Assembly: GCF_949987535.1 (NCBI RefSeq)
Contig: NC_080081.1
Coordinates: 33,954,428-34,018,427 of the forward strand
Reading direction: 5' to 3'
Source: Balaenoptera acutorostrata
Taxonomy: Eukaryota > Chordata > Mammalia > Artiodactyla > Balaenopteridae
DNA length: 64,000 nt
Shown here: positions 36,438 to 49,034 of the stretch, in pieces
Position numbering within the stretch: the stretch's first letter is position 1
Layout: each line of letters starts with the position of its first letter
The notes under the pieces: generated by a model
Told to the model about the DNA's origin: nothing
The model's input: the letters and a program-made list of their open reading frames with translations, nothing else
Database searches by the model: none
Position numbers and translations under genes: made by a program

Positions 36438-36948
36438 TGTATTAGTTTCCTATTGTGCTGCTGAAAGAATTTACCACTTATTGGCTTAAAACAACACAAA
36501 TTAATTATCTTACAGTTCTGCAGGTCAGAGGTCTGGAGTGGGTCTCACTGGGCTGAAATGAAGATGTTGGCAGGGCTGCCTTCTTTCTGGAGGGTCTACT
36601 GGGGAATCTCTTTCCTTACTTCTTCCAACTTCTAGAAGCCACCTGCATTCCTTGACTCTTGTCCTCCTTCCATCTTCAAAGCCAGCAATGGCTGCTTGAG
36701 TCTTCTTCAGACTACGTCACTCTGACACCGACTCTGCTGCCTCCATCTTCCACTTAGAAAGACCCTTGTGATTACATTGGGCCCACCTGGATAATCCAGG
36801 ATAATCTTCCCTTCCCAAGGTTAGCTGATTAGCAACCTTAATTCCATCTGCAACCTTAATTCTCCTTTGCCAGGTCAGATAACACATACACAGGTCCCAG
36901 GGATTAGGATGTAGACATCTTTGGGGGGCCATTATTCTGCCTATTGTA
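36438..36948 (-). mobile_element. MLT1-type MaLR LTR, antisense
   Basis: The plus strand opens 'tgtattagtttcctattgtg' and continues 'ggcttaaaacaacacaaatt', 'gaggtctggagtgggtctc', 'gcccacctggataatccagg' and 'ggggggccattattctgcc'. That is a nearly complete MLT1C/D-like LTR read in reverse, about 510 bp. MaLR elements are ancient non-coding relatives of ERV-L. No TSD was searched for rigorously. Confidence 0.85.
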
Positions 36949-36949
36949 C

Positions 36950-38308
36950 CTATATTCAGTCAAAGTAAACTTACTGCATCTACAGCATTTCTAATAACTA
37001 TGCCATTATAGCCATGTTTTTGTTATAGGAAAGATACCACGTGTCTGGAGAAGGTGAATGGCTTTCCCACTAGCCTCTATATAGCTGGTCTTTGTATCTG
37101 CAGAAAGATCTATAATCTGATGTTTATTGACTCCTATGAGTTTTACACATGTAGGTATTTGAATCCTTTGAAATTCTATGTTAAATATTTTGGTAAGTGC
37201 ATTTTCTATTTTCAAAGAAGTCATGGACAAAGTTTCATGATTATATACAATTCTGCATATCCCTACGTTCAAGTAGTATTGTTCTAAAACTATAGTTTTG
37301 ATTCTTCCCTCCTCAGAAAACTACAACAGGTTCCAATGTTCTTAAATTTATATTAAAACTTAAATGCATTTGATTCAAGATCTTCTATCAGAATCTATTT
37401 AGCATTCTGGAAGGTGAACATGGAGATTCTGATATTCTACTCTGTTCTTAACTTTGACTAAGTACCATTGGTGACTAAATTACCAGTGAACCTTTCAATG
37501 AGGTTTTCGATTTCTATAACTTTGAATATCTTGCAAAGCACAAATATATTCCATGGTGGAAGCTAGGAGAACTGAAGTTTTGGGGGAAAGTTTTACCTTT
37601 CCACTGTCAATCAGTCCTGTTTTATTTATTTTTTATTATTCAATTTGATATTTCTGGTGGAAAACTCTTAAACTTTCCTAAATGCCTTTTGTTTTTTATG
37701 TCTAAGATAGTACTGAGGTGGTTTTGATGTCACAGGTAAATAGTGAAGAAAGAAGTAAATCTGTTGGAGACCAAATTTCTCTTGGAAACTCTCTTCATCT
37801 CCCCAAGTAGCTTATCTTCCTCTCACTTGGATGTAAATGAAAACTCCTATGCTTTCTTAGCTGATAATTAAGATTCTGGGTCTTAGAATGCTCAGATGTT
37901 AAAGGGAACACAGAAATATAGCAAGAAGCCTCTTCATGTTCCCTCTTTTCCCTCCGTGGAGATTCTAGGAGGCTAAGACTTGTGAAGCTTTTGTCCTTCA
38001 TGTTCTTATCATTCCTCTGCTGAAAGACCCTCAGAACCGTTTCATGCTACAGTGGTCTCTGTTGGGGCAGGCGGGTGAATGATCTGTGAGAATCTGTCCT
38101 GCTTCCTTCTCCCAAAGGAGCTTCCATGGGTGTGACCTTGGGAAGGAGTGGATGAATGAAGCTTTGGCACACTCTCTCTAGAAAGATTGTTAAGCCTCTC
38201 TCCATGCTACTGTCTAGCTGCCTATCACCTCCCATCCTTCAAATCACAGCTTATCGATTTTATTGTCTTTGCAGATACCTGCCAGGCCTCCAGTATAAGA
38301 TAAAGTTT
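36950..38308. other. Unique DNA, nothing recognised
   Basis: No recognisable gene or transposon. It contains ordinary AT-rich sequence with short chance frames on both strands, plus a somewhat GC-richer stretch near 38040-38240 of unknown origin. Confidence 0.5.
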
Positions 38309-38322
38309 TAAATTCACTTTTT

Positions 38323-38501
38323 TTTTTTAATGTGGAGCATTTTTAAAGTCTTTATTGAATTTGTTACAATGTTGCTTCTGCTTTATGTTTTGGTTTTTTG
38401 CCATGAGGCATGTGGGATCTTAGCTCCCTGACCAGGGATCAAACCCGCACCCCCTGCATTGGAAGGTGAAGTCTTAACCATTAGACCACCAGGGAAGTCC
38501 C
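38323..38501 (-). mobile_element. CHR SINE, antisense, with imperfect TSD
   Basis: The minus strand reads 'gggacttccctggtggtcta', a B-box-like 'gtttgatccctggtcagg', 'agctaagatcccacatgcct', and a 3' module complementary to 'aaagtctttattgaatttg', ending in A-rich sequence. The flanks taaattcacttttt (38309-38322) and taaactcacttttt (38502-38515) differ at one base, so the insertion is older than those at 18.4 and 28.5 kb. Confidence 0.9.
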
Positions 38502-38639
38502 TAAACTCACTTTTTAATTAAATGACTTTTATTGAGCATTTCCTGGATGCAAGACACAATGTAGTGTGCCATGAAATAATGTCACATTGTAGCAATTTAC
38601 ATAGTACTTGTTCCCATTAAAGTGTAAAATATAGATTAA

Positions 38640-38735
38640 AAGATAAGGAAGAGAGAGACAGAGAATTGGAGAGTGAGAAAAAGACACAGTGGGTGGAGGG
38701 AGGGGGAAGGGAGAAAGAGAGAATGAGAGAGATAT
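38640..38735 (+). repeat. GA-rich low-complexity tract
   Basis: Nearly 100 bases are almost all purines, with repeated gagaga and ggaggg words. Such polypurine tracts can adopt triplex structure. There is no evidence of function. Confidence 0.75.
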
Positions 38736-38739
38736 TAAA

Positions 38740-41120
38740 TAATACCAATTAAAGAAATATCATAGGTCATTACATGATTAATTACCAAATGAGTGCTGTA
38801 CATTTCAAGTGCCCTGGCTTCAGAGAATGGAGAGATCATTGTGAATTGGAGGGTGAGCTTGAAATAGTTTTGAAGGGTAGTTAGGTAGAGAGTGGAGAGT
38901 TGGGTTTCTGAGTAGGTGAGCCCAGCATGGAATGAATGATCTGACATAGATGCTTTATAAAAACGATTTTTTTAGTTTTATTCATGCCTTACAAAATCTC
39001 ATGATTTACCCTTCTTAGATCAACCTTGGTATAACTCCACACAGTCTAACCATAGAAAAAATAATGATAAATATTTACATTGATTATAAATGTAAGTCTA
39101 TATTTTTATTCATATTTACAGGCAACAAACACACCTTTGATTATTAAAATCCATAATTAACCTTGTCAGCGGTATTCACAGAGACCCATGCTGAGAATTT
39201 TAATTCCAGCATTGGAATGGTTTTGGCCAAAGTAATGTAAAAACCTTCTTTAGAGTGTATTAAGTTTTCACAATCAGAAACTTTTTGTGGGCCTCTGTCT
39301 GAAGCCTGATCTTCCTTTGATGCTTGTAATTGCCTTATTATATTTACTTGTGATTAAATGGAGCCCTCAACTAGTTGATAATGACTTTTGGCTTCTAAAG
39401 AGCAATAAAAGAATTTAAATCATTTAAAGTAGAGTGCTCCTTTAATATTAACTATCCAACATTATTCTAATAAAAGAATGCCTAACATACTTTTAATGAA
39501 TTTCCTTTTATATAAGATAAAATATTTAGCAAGAGAATTTGAGATGCCCATTAGGGCATCTCATTCATAAACATCCAGGCTGTTCATCTTGCTGGACCTG
39601 ATGATTCAAAGAAAGGTTTATGTACTGGATAGAATTATCCAGCAAGTGCATTTACCTTTGGAGAAGTCAGACTCAAAGTCAAGCATACAAAGCCTGTTCT
39701 AGACTTCTTAATTAAAATTTGACTCTCTAAGAAAAATATCCTTTTTCTCCTCTAACAAATCTCTGTAAAGTATTCAGCGCACCCATTTTTCTTTCTTTTC
39801 TTTTTTTTTTTTTCCATAAGAAGCACACAGATGATAAAAAGGAATCTTCAGCTGATTGCTAGTTAGTGACTTTGAAGGAACTTTTAACAGCTGTTCAAGG
39901 CCAAAATACATTACTCTGTTTTATGCAAAACCTATCTGCATTTTTGCTATTGCACATTTCTTTATTTCCTTGGAGTTAATTGCTAAATGTCATCCACTCC
40001 TGCTGTTCTAGTGAGCCTGAATTTTCTCAAAATGTTTCATAACTTTCTCCTTAGAGATTTCAATCTCTATCAAATATTCTAATTTTTCTTAAACAGTACC
40101 TTTGAAGCAGGAGCACTTCAAATGTCCTTTATGGTAAAGATGAGGAGAAAAATCAATTTCCCTTTGTTATCTTTATTCTGGGTTAGAAATTTCAAGGTTA
40201 TTTCTATATATTTGAAAAATAGGTTGAAATTTAAATGTTTCATCCATACTCCTTTTGTCTTTTTGTTTCCCAAATTCTCTTTCCTTAGAGTAGCTGCATT
40301 TTTCTGATTTTTGTGTTAAATGATCAAATTGTATCCACTATATGTTTCTGCTTAATTCTGAAAAAAAATGATGTAGCAGTGAACTCATAGGTTCTAAAAT
40401 ATCTTCCTTTTCAAAAGCTGCTACAGGATGTCATCCTCATGCACTTTAGAGGGAGTCTCTTGAGCTCTTTCAAAAATGTCTGAGACATTTGTTTATATTC
40501 CTTACCTAAAGGGTACCTTCCTCTCTTCACAATGTAACTAGGTCCTTTAGTCAAAATGTCACACACCAGCCTGTCAACAAATCATGAAATAGGTAAGTTT
40601 TCTCTGAAGGTCATGCATACAATTGCTCATCAAAGAATTATACCAAAGGTCTTGGAGCTTTACCACTTCTGTTTGCTCATTTTGCATTCTTTTTTTTTTT
40701 CCTTTTTTCTTACCATCATCTTGCCTGGTTGTTTCTTCTACCCTCCTCCTTGTGCTACGTTGGACTTCTTATTCTTTTGAATCATAAAATCTGCTCATCT
40801 AATTAATCTCTAGTGCATTCACTATTTTAGATCGATGGATTAAAAAAAAAAAATCCCAAAGTGCCTGCATGTCTCTGTTTTCTCCTTGGTTACACTGGGT
40901 AGAGTGGGAATTCAGGGTAAAGGAGGGGTGGAAAGAGGAAGGATGTGGGCAACTCTCAGAAAGGAAAACTATAAAGAAAATCAGCAAATGCTAAGACCTT
41001 AAAGGATGACGTGATGGAATAGCTGTACATTTTCCCAGGTAGTCTAGAAGGGAAACCTCAGCCACAATTTCATTGAGCTATTCAGGGCAGGGCAAGGTAT
41101 AGGTGGCAAAGGGGACTATT
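38740..41120. other. Unique DNA, nothing recognised
   Basis: About 2.4 kb with only T-rich runs (39796-39814, 40689-40701) and chance open frames. Confidence 0.5.
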
Positions 41121-41135
41121 AAGATACAAATTTTT

Positions 41136-41614
41136 TTTAATTTATTTTTTATACAGCAGTTCTTATTAGTTATCTATTTTATACATATTAGTGTATATAT
41201 GTCAATCCCAATCTCCCAGTTCATCCCACCACCAACCCCCCACTTTCCCACCTTGGTGTCCATATGTTTGTTCTCTACATCTGTGTCTCTATTTCTGCGT
41301 TGCAAACCAGTTCATCTGTACCATTTTTCTAGATTCCACATATATGTGTTAATATATGATATTTGTTTTCCTCTTTCTGACTTACTTCACTCTGTATGAC
41401 AGTCTCTAGGTCCATCCACGTCTCTGCAAATAACCCAATTTCATTCCTTTTTATGGCTGAGTAGTATTCCATTGTATATATGTACCACATCTTCTTTATC
41501 CATTTGTCTGTCCATGGGCGTTTAGGTTGCTTCCATGACCTGGTTATTGTAAATAGTGCTTCAGTGAACATTGGGGTGCATGTGTCTTTTTGAATTATGG
41601 GTTTTTCTGAGTAA
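41136..41614 (-). mobile_element. 5'-truncated L1, antisense, 13-bp TSD
   Basis: The minus strand gives the end of L1 ORF2 plus the 3' UTR. The longest open piece (41329-41622 minus) includes [19 protein letters not shown], the conserved L1 ORF2 C-terminal stretch. The direct repeat gatacaaattttt flanks it at 41123-41135 and 41615-41627. Only about 480 bp was copied, as is usual for L1. This 3' UTR differs from that of the full-length copy, suggesting another subfamily. Confidence 0.92.
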
Positions 41615-42529
41615 GGATACAAATTTTTATAAGATCTTTTAATGCTATTAACTTTACTAATAATACCTGAATGCAGATTTCTCTACAATGCAGACTTCCA
41701 TAGAGGCATCCTGTATTAAAAGCTTTCTAGTGTCCTACTCAACCAATCTGCCAAGGTGTCTCAAATCCAATCACTGAACAAAGGCATTGCTTCAGATATG
41801 TCCTTTTTCCCTGGTAGCCAACTGTTAAAAATGTTACCAGTTACCTTGGAGAAGTAATATGCTACGTGTCTCCAGGGGCATGAATTCGTTAAATAAAATA
41901 TATGGGCTAGTTCTAAAGTGAGGGCTTCTGAGTAGCTGAGTACAGACTGCAAAATAAAGATTTTAGGGCATTTGGGGGTTAGAAAATGGATGTAGTCCAA
42001 GGAAACTGAGCCAAAAAGTCAATGAACTTACTATCAGCAGTGGTGATAAATTTTGCTTACTTCACAGTTTTTCTAGTCTTGAAATCTCACCCAATTCAAA
42101 ATTCTGAGCATACATTGTGTATAATTGGACAATTGAAGGAACTTCCCAGAAAATGATAATGCTATTCCATGAATTCCATGTGTTTTTTCACTAACCTTAA
42201 ATAAAATGTTAAGTCTTTAAGAGACTCTGAAAAAAAATTACATTGGATCTCAACATTTAAAAAAGATTTTGAAAAAGCATATGTCTAAAAATGAAGGGAT
42301 TTCTTTCTGGCAGACTGTCCCTGTCCTACTCTGTGTGGTTTTTGTTTCTTTCCATTTGTATCCACTGAAGACAATGCCTAGCCTTTTGTTGAGAGACAAA
42401 GAGTCATCCTACAACAATGTTTTCTAGATGAAGCTTTTTACTTGACTTTTCCACCAGCTCTTTTGTATGAGTTATTAATGACACTATTTTAGTTTTCTGG
42501 TTTTCAGTTGAAAAAGGCAGTATACAATC

Positions 42530-42960
42530 CATCATTATTTTTAATACTTGCATAGTATTCCACTGTATAGAGGCACTGTCATTTATTTAACCAATCTTCT
42601 ATGGTTAGACCTTTAAGTAGTTACTGATTCTTCAACATAACTATCCCTGTGATAAACATTCTTATTCAAACATATGAGGATGTCTCCAATTACTTCTTTG
42701 GGAATTATATTTAGATATAGATATAATCTATATCTAGATATTTCTTGGTGAAAGAAAATGCACACCTTAAGCTTTTTGATGCATTCAATTTGCTACCAGT
42801 AATAAATTCACTGACAGTGTATGTGAGTGCCCATTCCCTCATATCTTCATAAATACTGGGTATTAAAAAAAAAACAAAACCTTTATCCACTTGATAACTT
42901 GCATTTAATTTGCATTTCCCTGATTATTACTGAGGTTAAATTTGTTTTACTTGTTTAGGA
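42530..42960 (-). repeat. Ancient L1M ORF2 fragment, antisense (part 1)
   Basis: Blocks 'catagtattccactgtatag', 'gtatgtgagtgcccattccc' and 'atttaatttgcatttccctg' correspond in order to the reverse of the L1 ORF2 C-terminal region. It contains a short inverted repeat at 42712-42736. It is probably the left part of the same old L1 as 43480-45055. Confidence 0.7.
42712..42736. repeat. Inverted repeat with 11-bp arms
   Basis: The arms tagatatagat (42712-42722) and atctatatcta (42726-42736) are exact reverse complements around three bases. The AT-rich hairpin lies inside the old L1. Confidence 0.9.
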
Positions 42961-43190
42961 CATGGGTCTACAAACAATAGCCCATAGATCAAATCTGGCC
43001 CGTGGCCTGTTTTTGGCACAGACCTTTGTTAAGAATGATTTTTTACATTTTAAAGGGTAGTAAACAGACAAATAAACAAACAACAAAGAAGAATATATCA
43101 AAGAGATTATATATCTTCAAAGTCTAAAATATTTACTACCTCGCCCTTTACAGAAAATGTGTAAGATCTCTGGCTAGGAACAAAATAATA
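42961..43190 (+). mobile_element. hAT-Charlie-type non-autonomous DNA transposon, decayed
   Basis: The left end 'aacaatagcccatagatcaa' followed by 'atctggcccgtggcctg', and the right end 'aaaatatttactacctcgcc' followed by 'ctttacagaaaatgtgtaag', match a common mammalian hAT-type MITE with complementary ends. The terminal inverted repeats are decayed, and no clean 8-bp TSD was found. It appears inserted in or between L1M segments. Confidence 0.65.
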
Positions 43191-43214
43191 ATAATTAAAA
43201 TATCCAACATTATT

Positions 43215-43455
43215 AATCTCTAACTAGAGTATGACACAGTGTTACAGGTTTTACATGGACTGTTTTATTTAATCTCCACAGCAATCCTGCAAGATAGATA
43301 TCTCTTTATGAATATCTTAAAGCTAAATGAAGAAGCTCAGGTAAGTTAAGTAACTTATCCAATGTCTCACGGTAAAACGTGGATCTGGGATTCTAACTCA
43401 GCTGTGTCCAAAGTCTGTGCATTTAACTATTATGCTAAATTGCACATGATTTTGT
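43215..43455 (-). repeat. MIR SINE, antisense
   Basis: Antisense MIR blocks occur in order: 'ttatttaatctccacagcaa', 'gaagctcaggtaagttaagt', 'aacttatccaatgtctcacg' and 'tggatctgggattctaact'. It is old and diverged. Confidence 0.8.
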
Positions 43456-43479
43456 TACATTTATACATAATTTTGAGAA

Positions 43480-45055
43480 ACCTGGAATCTCTCCAGTACC
43501 GGGGTTACATATCAGATACATGGTGTCTCAATTTACTAACATCTTTTATTTTCTCAGTAAATTTTATAGTTTTTTTCATAAACATACAATGTATCTTAAA
43601 TATTTTCCCCCAGGCATTTTATACTTCGGTTGTATCACGAATGGAATCATTTTCCGTTTTCATAGTCTCAAAAGTTTTTATCTAGGAAAGAAACTGAGTT
43701 GTGTATGCTAATCTTGTAACTAGTCATATTTTTGAACTTCCCTAATAGTTGTAGTCAAATTTCATTTGTTCTTTTTATGTTGTTTAGGTCAACATAATGA
43801 TAATAATAATTGTTTAGGACAATCATAATGATAGTTTTGCTACCTCATCTCCAATATTCATAATTTCCCCCCATCCTCTGCTTAATGATTTCATTGCTTG
43901 TACTTCCCAAATGATGTTAGCAGGCATCCTTTCATTATTCTGGTTGAATAAGGAGATTCTACTCCCTATTATACAGCAGGATTCTGGATGTTGGTTAGTG
44001 ATAGATTTTCAAATCATAGTAAGAAACCATTGTCCAATTTTTATTTTACTAAGATTTTTATTCTGAAATTTTATAGAACTTTATTAAATCTCTATGTGTA
44101 TCTATTTGGGGTGATCATTTTATTTTTATCTATTGGCATATTAATATGATGATTTCTGTTTCTAGACTTCCTAACATCAACCCATCTTTGCACTCTGGAA
44201 ATAATCCTTACTTGGTCACAATATGCTAAACTTTAAAAATATTCCAGGATTCAATTTGTTAATTTTTTAAAAGGTTGTTTTTTATTTGTATTCCTAAACG
44301 AATTTGCTCTACAGTTTTTTTTCCCTGAGATTTTCTTCATTGGGTGACCCACTGTAAAATGGATTGTGAAATTTTCTATGCTTTTGTATGTTTTTAAAAG
44401 TAATTTTTAAAACACAGATCGAAATGAATTGTCCCTTGAATGGATAATCAGTAGAACTTATTTGTTAAAAATTTAAGGACCTAATGCCATCTTGAGGGGT
44501 AGTTTTTTGATAATTATTCTAATTTCTTACATTCCATGGATCAGATAGCATTTTGAGCCAGTTTTTGTAATTTACTTTCATCAAAATTTTCATCTTAGTG
44601 AAGAATTGCCTGAAGTTTTTGTTTATAATCTTTAAAACATTTGTGTAATGATTGTATCTCCAGTGTTATGCTTAATGTTTTACATACATTATTATTTTTT
44701 GCCTTAGCAATTCATCTTTTCAAAGAACCAAATCATGATTTTATTTAAAACTCTATTGCTTTTCTATTTTCAAATTAATCAGAAGTTTCAAATTAATTAA
44801 AAGTTCTATGCCTTTATTTTTATGAAGTCACATGTCCTTTCTTTTGCTTTTTATTTTCTAGTTTTCTGATTTTATTGCTTAGTTCATTTATTTTCATTAT
44901 TTCTTATTTAATAATAGAAGCATTTAAGGTTATGAATTTTCCTCTGATGAGTACTACGTTAGTCATATCCATGTTTTTATATGTAGTATTACCATTGTAA
45001 TTAATTTCTAATTATTTTTAATTTTGTTTTTTCTCTGAGAATTCTTTAGAAGGTG
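43480..45055 (-). repeat. Ancient L1M ORF2 region, antisense (part 2)
   Basis: The sequence follows reversed L1 ORF2 through the reverse transcriptase region, for example 'gaatggaatcattttccg', 'gatgatttctgtttctagac', 'caacccatctttgcactctg' and 'ataatccttacttggtcaca'. Frames are thoroughly broken. Together with 42530-42960 it forms one collinear minus-strand L1M interrupted by hAT and MIR pieces. Confidence 0.75.
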
Positions 45056-45059
45056 GTTC

Positions 45060-45278
45060 TTAATTACCATAAACTTCTCATTGTATCCTCACATGGTGGA
45101 AGGAGGGCAAGAGATCTCTCTGGAACCATTTTTATAAGAGCACTAACCCCACTCATGAAGTTTCCACCCTCATGATCTAATCACCTTTCAAAGGTCCTAC
45201 CTCCTAATACTATCACTTTGGGCATGAAGATTTCAACATATGAATTTTGGGGAGACACATTCAGACCATAGCAATTAT
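45060..45278 (-). mobile_element. MaLR (MLT1/MST-like) LTR fragment, antisense
   Basis: The blocks 'tcctcacatggtggaaggag', 'ccctcatgatctaatcacct', 'cctcctaatactatcac' and 'attttggggagacacattca' are the reverse of MaLR LTR sequence. Only the right-hand half on the plus strand is present. Confidence 0.8.
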
Positions 45279-45285
45279 ATACCAA

Positions 45286-45590
45286 CCTTCCCAAATAATA
45301 GGTTGCTAATATTACCTAATATCCATTTGTATTCAAATTCCCTCAATTATCTAACAGAAATCTTTTTTACAGCTGGTTTGCTTAAATCAGGATCAAACAA
45401 GTTGCACACACAGCATCTGGTTGATATGTCCCTCAGGCTTTTCTTTAATCTTTGTGTCACTCTGCCCTTTCTTATGCCATTTATTTGTTAAGAAAACCTG
45501 GCTGTTTACCCTATAGAGTATCCCACATTTTGCATTTGGTTGGTTGCTTCTTTAGTGTGGTTTAGCCTGTGTTTGTATTCCCCTTATTTA
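45286..45590. repeat. Probable ancient interspersed repeat, unresolved
   Basis: Phrases such as 'tcaaacaagttgcacacaca', 'gcatctggttgatatgtccc' and 'ttatgccatttatttgttaa' recur in mammalian genomes in my recollection, probably from an old L1M 3' region read in reverse. The family was not determined. Confidence 0.35.
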
Positions 45591-45594
45591 GTGA

Positions 45595-45765
45595 CAGAAA
45601 CTTTTAAAGAAAATTTTATCACTATTTTACATGTCGTAAAACTTTGGCTCAGAGAATTAAGTAACTTATTTACAAGTGGCAGAGCTGCTGTTTAAATACT
45701 CATTTGACTAATTTTAAAGTTCAGACTTTCTCCTACACAGTGATGCACAAATAGAGAGACTTAGA
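45595..45765 (-). repeat. MIR SINE, antisense
   Basis: Antisense MIR core words: 'ctattttacatgtcgtaaaa', 'gctcagagaattaagtaact' and 'aagtggcagagctgctgt'. Confidence 0.7.
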
Positions 45766-46059
45766 AAGGGCCATGAGGATGTGGAAAGGAATAGTGGAAT
45801 TAGAAGAGGCTGCCTATTTTACTTTCTATCAGGCAATTTTTTTCATGGTACAATACGAACTAAGGAGAAAGTAGAATACCTCAGGTGTTAGCTCTCAGTT
45901 TGTATTTTTTTTTTAATCCCATACTCAAAAATATTCAGATTTCAGAAGCTCTTCACATTCCCCAGAAATAATTCCTTTACACTAAATAATTAATTTGCAA
46001 GGTAAATTTTACTGAATATTTTGTTATGAAGATGGAACAAAGTTTAACATCCCCGTGCC

Positions 46060-46428
46060 ATGCTAGGGCTGCCATAACAAAGTACCACAGTCTGGGTGTC
46101 TAACAACAGAAATTTATTGTCTTACAGTCTGGAGGCTAGAAGTCCAAGATCAAGGTATCAGCAGGGTTGGTTCCTTCTGAAGACTGTGAGTGGAGAATCT
46201 GTAGACGGCCACCTTCATGTACACATGGCATTCTCCCCGTATGCATTTCTGTGTCCAAATTTCTCCTTTTTAGTAATATTGGATTAGGGCCCAAGCTAAT
46301 AACTTCATTTTAACTTGATTTCTCCTATAAAGATCTTCTCTCCAAACAAAGTCACCTTTTAATGTACTGGGGTTTAGGACTTCAACAAATGAATTTTGGG
46401 CGGCCACAATTCAACACATAACAACATA
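46060..46428 (-). mobile_element. MaLR LTR (MLT1/MST-like), antisense
   Basis: It opens 'ctagggctgccataacaaag' and 'taccacagtctgggtgtcta', continues 'gtctggaggctagaagtcca' and 'agatcaaggtatcagcaggg', and ends near 'tcaacaaatgaattttggg'. This is a near-complete old MaLR LTR on the minus strand. It was probably inserted independently of the one at 45060, since unique sequence and MIR lie between them. Confidence 0.82.
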
Positions 46429-46534
46429 TAACACAGCACAGGACTTCACAAAACTTGTGTATTTCCCCTAGGTCTTTCTAACCTTGCCACCCCCTTTCCC
46501 ATGAAACACCAAGCTCTATTACAAATGCATTTCT

Positions 46535-46920
46535 TTTTTTTTTTTTTTAAGAACTTTTTTTTATAGCTTTTTTTAAAAAACTAAATTTATTTATTTTTGG
46601 CTGCATTGGGTCTTTGTTGCTGCACGCAGGCCTTCCCTAGTTGCAGGGAGTGGGGGGTCACTCTTTGTTGCTGTGTGCAGCCTTCTCATTGCGGTGGCCT
46701 CTCCTGTTGTGGAGCATGGGCTCTAGGCATGCGGGCTTCAGTAGCTGTGGCATGCGGGTTCAGTAGTTGTGGCTCGCGGGCCCTAGAGTGCAGGCTCAGT
46801 AGTTGTGGCGCACGGGCTTAGCTGCTCCACGGAATGTGAGATCTTCCCAGACCAGGGATCGAACCCGTGTCCCCTGCATTGGCAGGCAGACTCCCAAACA
46901 CTGTGCCACCAGGGAAGCCC
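46535..46920 (-). mobile_element. Long CHR SINE, antisense, 15-bp TSD
   Basis: The minus strand starts 'gggcttccctggtggcacag' and has the B box 'gggttcgatccctggtctgg' and the long downstream module full of 'actactgagcctgcactcta'-type words, ending in an A-rich tail. The exact direct repeat tacaaatgcatttct lies at 46520-46534 and 46921-46935. It resembles the copy at 18.4 kb but is more diverged. Open frames in it (46597-47047) are shadows. Confidence 0.95.
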
Positions 46921-47049
46921 TACAAATGCATTTCTCTTCTTGTTTACTGATTCCCAGGTGCCAGGCCCTGTCTTCAATTGGGCTTTCAAGACATTCAACC
47001 TAATAAGGATCCTCCTTGGGAAGATTTTCATATTAGCTTCTAGCTGAGC

Positions 47050-48640
47050 AAGAAAAATCTGCCAGCAGCAGGCCTTTAAAATTCAAATATATGAAAACAT
47101 AGATTGAAGATGAGCTCAAGAAATGCATAAACCTGAAAGTATTCTGTGAGTTGGAAAGAATCCTTCTCACTTGTTATGAACTGCGGTTTAATCAATGAAC
47201 TTCAATGAACTATGGTTTAATCAGTGTTAGGTTTCTTTTTTATTTCTTTAGATTTTGTTTTACTTCTTAAATGTAGTTCTTGGCAATATTATTCATGCTC
47301 AGCTGGATTTATTTATTAAGGACTTTAGTTCTGATTTGTATAAAACTGATGAGTGGAGAAGTTTACTGTTCTATTTCAGCAAACCATGATTATCATTTAA
47401 ACCAGTCAGTACAAAACTTCTGCTGTGATACCTACCTCTCCTAAGTGTATCTCAAGTCCACTGGTTTTTGAAGGTGATAAATATTTGGAGTGCTGAATCA
47501 AAAATTTCAAAATAAAGATGATAAATCATACCCTAGTGAAGGAATATAGAGTCACAAATGATCTAATATAATATAAAATTTCAAAATATTTTGGAGTATG
47601 TTATACAACTTTTACATTGGGAAGATTCGCCTTCCTAATTTGGATTTACTTAAACTGCTCATCCCTGAGTTCATGCTGTTAGATAGCCAGGAAAGGGGAT
47701 TGGTTCAGAAGTGGGTCCGTTTTTAGGTAAATACTAAGCAAGAATTGAGAAGACTGCCACAAATAACCCACAAATTGGATAATCTATACAGATAATTTAG
47801 AGTAGTCTGAAATTAGAATTAGGGAAATCTAGTGACCTGTAGGAAAATCCTACATGATTTGTCTGGGAAAAAAAAAAAAAGTCTCCTGTGAAACCCAGAA
47901 ATCCAACCATTTTTGATCTATTATTTTATCTCAGGAAACCTTACAAACATCAATGAAGTCCCAGTTAAAAACATCACTCTAGGAATAAAGCTGCTCCATT
48001 ATCTTGAGCTCTGCCACTATCTTGCATGTCAATACTCAGAACAGAAACCTTTTTCTAACGTTGATGGATGCACTGTGTCTCAGTGTGTATGTGCCTATAG
48101 TTAGATTTTTCTTTTAAAAAGGAGCCATTAACCATGCCTATTTCAAAGTGTTTTATCTACACAGTCAAGCTAATGTTTAACTATTTCACAACATATGCTT
48201 CCATAAAAAGTAGCAAAGGTAAACCAGAATTCTCCTTAGCACATAGCTTTTGAGTAATGTAGAAAGCACCTTTAGTCTGTTCAGAAAAGTAAACTATTGC
48301 AGAGGATAATTTTTCCCCAAGTCTGATAACTCAGGGGCAGGAATCTGGGGTCTAGAAAGCTGCAACTGGGGTCTAGAGATTACCAGTTACTAAAGCTGGT
48401 CTATTTGGCTGAACATAGAATGACCAATATTACACCATTTTCTACCTACAGAGACAGTGAATTCATATGGCTCATAATAATTTTTATAATTTAAAGAATT
48501 TTATTTATTTAGCCTGCAAGTAGAAAAAATATTATCAGAAGGCAAATAGAACAAAAAAGAGTTAATAACAGATTTTTTCGATTAAAAATAGATATTAACT
48601 ACTTCTATGATTCAGGCTCATAATTTTAAGAAGCACGCCT
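47050..48640. other. Unique DNA, nothing recognised
   Basis: About 1.6 kb of AT-rich sequence without a recognisable repeat, exon or RNA gene. Confidence 0.5.
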
Positions 48641-48990
48641 TGAAGACAGAGTGCAGACCTTTGTCTGGGTAGGTTAAGTGTAATGTATAGAACTCTGTGA
48701 TGGCAGGGATTTTGTTTTATTTGTAACTAATAAACAATAACAGATCATTTGAAGTCTTCATTTACTGTTATGAAGAAGATATAAAGGATGATATGGTGGG
48801 GACTAATTGGGGACCACTATGATGCAGGTGGTCTGGGAAGGTCTCTCTGAGGAGATAACAATGCATTGAGACCTTCGTCATTAGAATGGGGCAGTGATGT
48901 GAGAATTTGGAGGAAGGAGAAGGGTGTGAGAGCTCTGGATGGGAATGAACTTGGACTCTTCAAGGGAGAGAAGAAAAGACCAATGTGTCT
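48640..48990. repeat. L2-like fragments in opposite orientations
   Basis: 'gaactctgtgatggcaggga' (48689-48708) looks like a sense L2 end, while 'ggtctgggaaggtctctctg' and 'aggagataacaatgcattga' (48830-48870) look antisense. Both are short and diverged. Confidence 0.45.
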
Positions 48991-49034
48991 AGTCAAAGTT
49001 TGTGTACTTAGAGGAACCTCTAAGTAAATGGCTG

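Noticed and set aside
46597..47047. Cys/Ala-rich frames resembling a small secreted protein
   Set aside because: They are translations of the long CHR SINE in reverse. The cysteines come from repeated tgc/tgt words in the SINE.
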